Source: Trichomonas vaginalis G3 (lineage: Eukaryota > Parabasalia > Trichomonadida > Trichomonadidae). From it: a stretch of DNA of 64,000 bases. The position numbers and the translations under genes are program-made. The DNA lies in NCBI RefSeq assembly GCF_026262505.1, contig NC_067206.1:20791319-20855318 (forward strand), in the 5' to 3' direction. Below, piece by piece: positions 62,674 to 64,000 of the stretch. The notes below the pieces were generated by a model. The model saw only the letters and a program-made list of their open reading frames with translations, ran no database searches and was not told where the DNA came from. How positions within the stretch are numbered: position 1 is the stretch's first letter; each line of letters opens with the position of its first letter.

Positions 62674-64000
62674 GAATCTTGGAGTTTTCATGCACTACAC
62701 AAGAGCTCCAAGGTTCCAAGAGTGAATGCTCAATAGCAATTATAGAGATGTACCTTTTCAAAATGACTTTTACTGATTAAATTTAATCAATAGAAGACAT
62801 TTTGAAAAGGTACCTCTACAATTAGATATACAAGAGATTCAAAGCTTCATTTCAGATAGATTTGAAACTTTGAAACTCTTGGTAGATTTTGAGTGAATGC
62901 TGACAATCATCTTTGAGAAGGTTTTCTTAAAGAAAACCTTCTCAAAGAGGTTTCTCAGGAGCCCTGAGGCTCCCTTTCGTAATGATTGGGAGCCTTGGGG
63001 CTCCTGAGACGAAGAATGGCTTCGCCGAATCTTTGATCAGCAGAGGCCAAATGAAAAGGCCTCTACTGATGGATTCTCAGGAGCCCTGAGGCTCCCTTTC
63101 GTAATGATTGGGAGCCTTGGGGCTCCTGAGACGAAGAATGGCTTCGCCGAATCTTTGATCAGCAGAGGCCAAATGAAAAGGCCTCTACTGATGGATTCTC
63201 AGGAGCCCTGAGGCTCCCTTTCGTAATGATTGGGAGCCTTGGGGCTCCTGAGACGAAGAATGGCTTCGCCGAATCTTTGATCAGCAGAGGCCAAATGAAA
63301 AGGCCTCTGCTGATGGATTCTCAGGAGCCCTGAGGCTCCCTTTCGTAATGATTGGGAGCCTTGGGGCTCCTGAGACGAAGAATGGCTTCGCCGAATCTTT
63401 GATCAGCAGAGGCCAAATGAAAAGGCCTCTACTGATGGATTCTCAGGAGCCCTGAGGCTCCCTTTCGTAATGATTGGGAGCCTTGGGGCTCCTGAGACGA
63501 AGAATGGCTTCGCCGAATCTTTGATCAGCAGAGGCCAAATGAAAAGGCCTCTGCTGATGGATTCTCAGGAGCCCTGAGGCTCCCTTTCGTAATGATTGGG
63601 AGCCTTGGGGCTCCTGAGACGAAGAATGGCTTCGCCGAATCTTTGATCAGCAGAGGCCAAATGAAAAGGCCTCTGCTGATGGATTCTCAGGAGCCCTGAG
63701 GCTCCCTTTCGTAATGATTGGGAGCCTTGGGGCTCCTGCAGCAGAGTATCGCTCCGCTCCATTAATTTTTTTTAAAAAAAAGTGCCGTGTGGCAAATTTG
63801 TCCTGTTCCCTCTCCTAACACATAACTCCACAACTACCCAAGTACTATATTGCCACTCCTTCCCGCATTGCATTTGAGAAACATTAAAAGTGGCGACAAG
63901 TGCACTTGCCATGGCATATTGTTGCGCGTATATACTACTTCTAATGAAAGAAGCAGTATATACGCGCAATTCGAGTGAGATTGCAGCAGAAAGTCGAGAA
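62674..64000. repeat. Hairpin island, cut by window end (unit 8)
   Basis: Hairpins H1-H6 complete (H6 at 63922-63969); H7 is cut in its left arm. Confidence 0.85.
62954..63738 (+). repeat. 122-bp hairpin minisatellite, 7 modules (unit 8)
   Basis: Stem B variant order A-A-G-A-G-G, the same as unit 3, 41 kb away. Confidence 0.95.

Larger units (their letters stand above)
58776..64000 (+). repeat. Macrosatellite unit 8 (cut by window end)
   Basis: Runs to the window edge inside hairpin H7, so the array continues beyond the window. Confidence 0.95.

Noticed and set aside
1-64000. Ribosomal DNA array
   Set aside because: The tandem period could suggest rDNA, but no conserved rRNA segment is recognisable and the unit contains transposon remnants throughout.

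Overview
The window lies entirely inside a tandem array of one AT-rich unit of about 8.8-9.1 kb. Six complete units, a seventh interrupted by 100 N, and a partial eighth run head to tail on the same strand (starts at 1, 8780, 17805, 26952, 35856, 44639, 53421 and 58776). No unique flanking DNA is visible at either edge. Units are nearly identical. Almost all of the length difference between complete units comes from whole copies of a 122-bp minisatellite; the rest is scattered 1-bp indels.

The organism looks like a microbial eukaryote with AT-rich, intron-poor DNA. A parabasalid (Trichomonas/Tritrichomonas-like) is the best guess. The evidence is a decayed CENP-B/pogo-type transposase, a ubiquitin-specific-protease fragment, an integrase transposon, and a TCACA initiator-like motif with its A 20 nt before the integrase ATG, which fits the parabasalid initiator consensus TCA(Y)(W). 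This is inference; no rRNA, tRNA or housekeeping gene is present to confirm it.

Layout of one unit (unit 1 coordinates). 113-1439 is a broken pogo-like transposase, possibly continuing to 1675. 1676-3443 is AT-rich DNA holding a 42-bp direct repeat and a 304-bp fold-back element. 3444-3791 (minus strand) is the 3' fragment of a helical protein gene. 3899-4899 is a 1-kb hairpin island: four hairpins, a minisatellite of 4-7 modules each folding into a long stem, then three more hairpins. 4919-5149 is a ubiquitin protease fragment. 5358-7763 is an integrase element: a 353-residue DDE integrase between 452-bp inverted repeats and an outer 25-bp inverted repeat pair. 8292-8650 is an unassigned coding remnant.

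The only gene that looks functional is the integrase, whole in four of the six copies present. Everything else is fossil transposon, gene fragment or structured non-coding DNA. The array is therefore best read as a recently amplified macrosatellite built from a nest of mobile-element debris. The most unusual parts are the hairpin island and the nested inverted repeats around (and short perfect ones inside) the integrase gene. Whether the hairpins drive amplification, act as RNA, or are only by-products of template switching cannot be settled from sequence alone.
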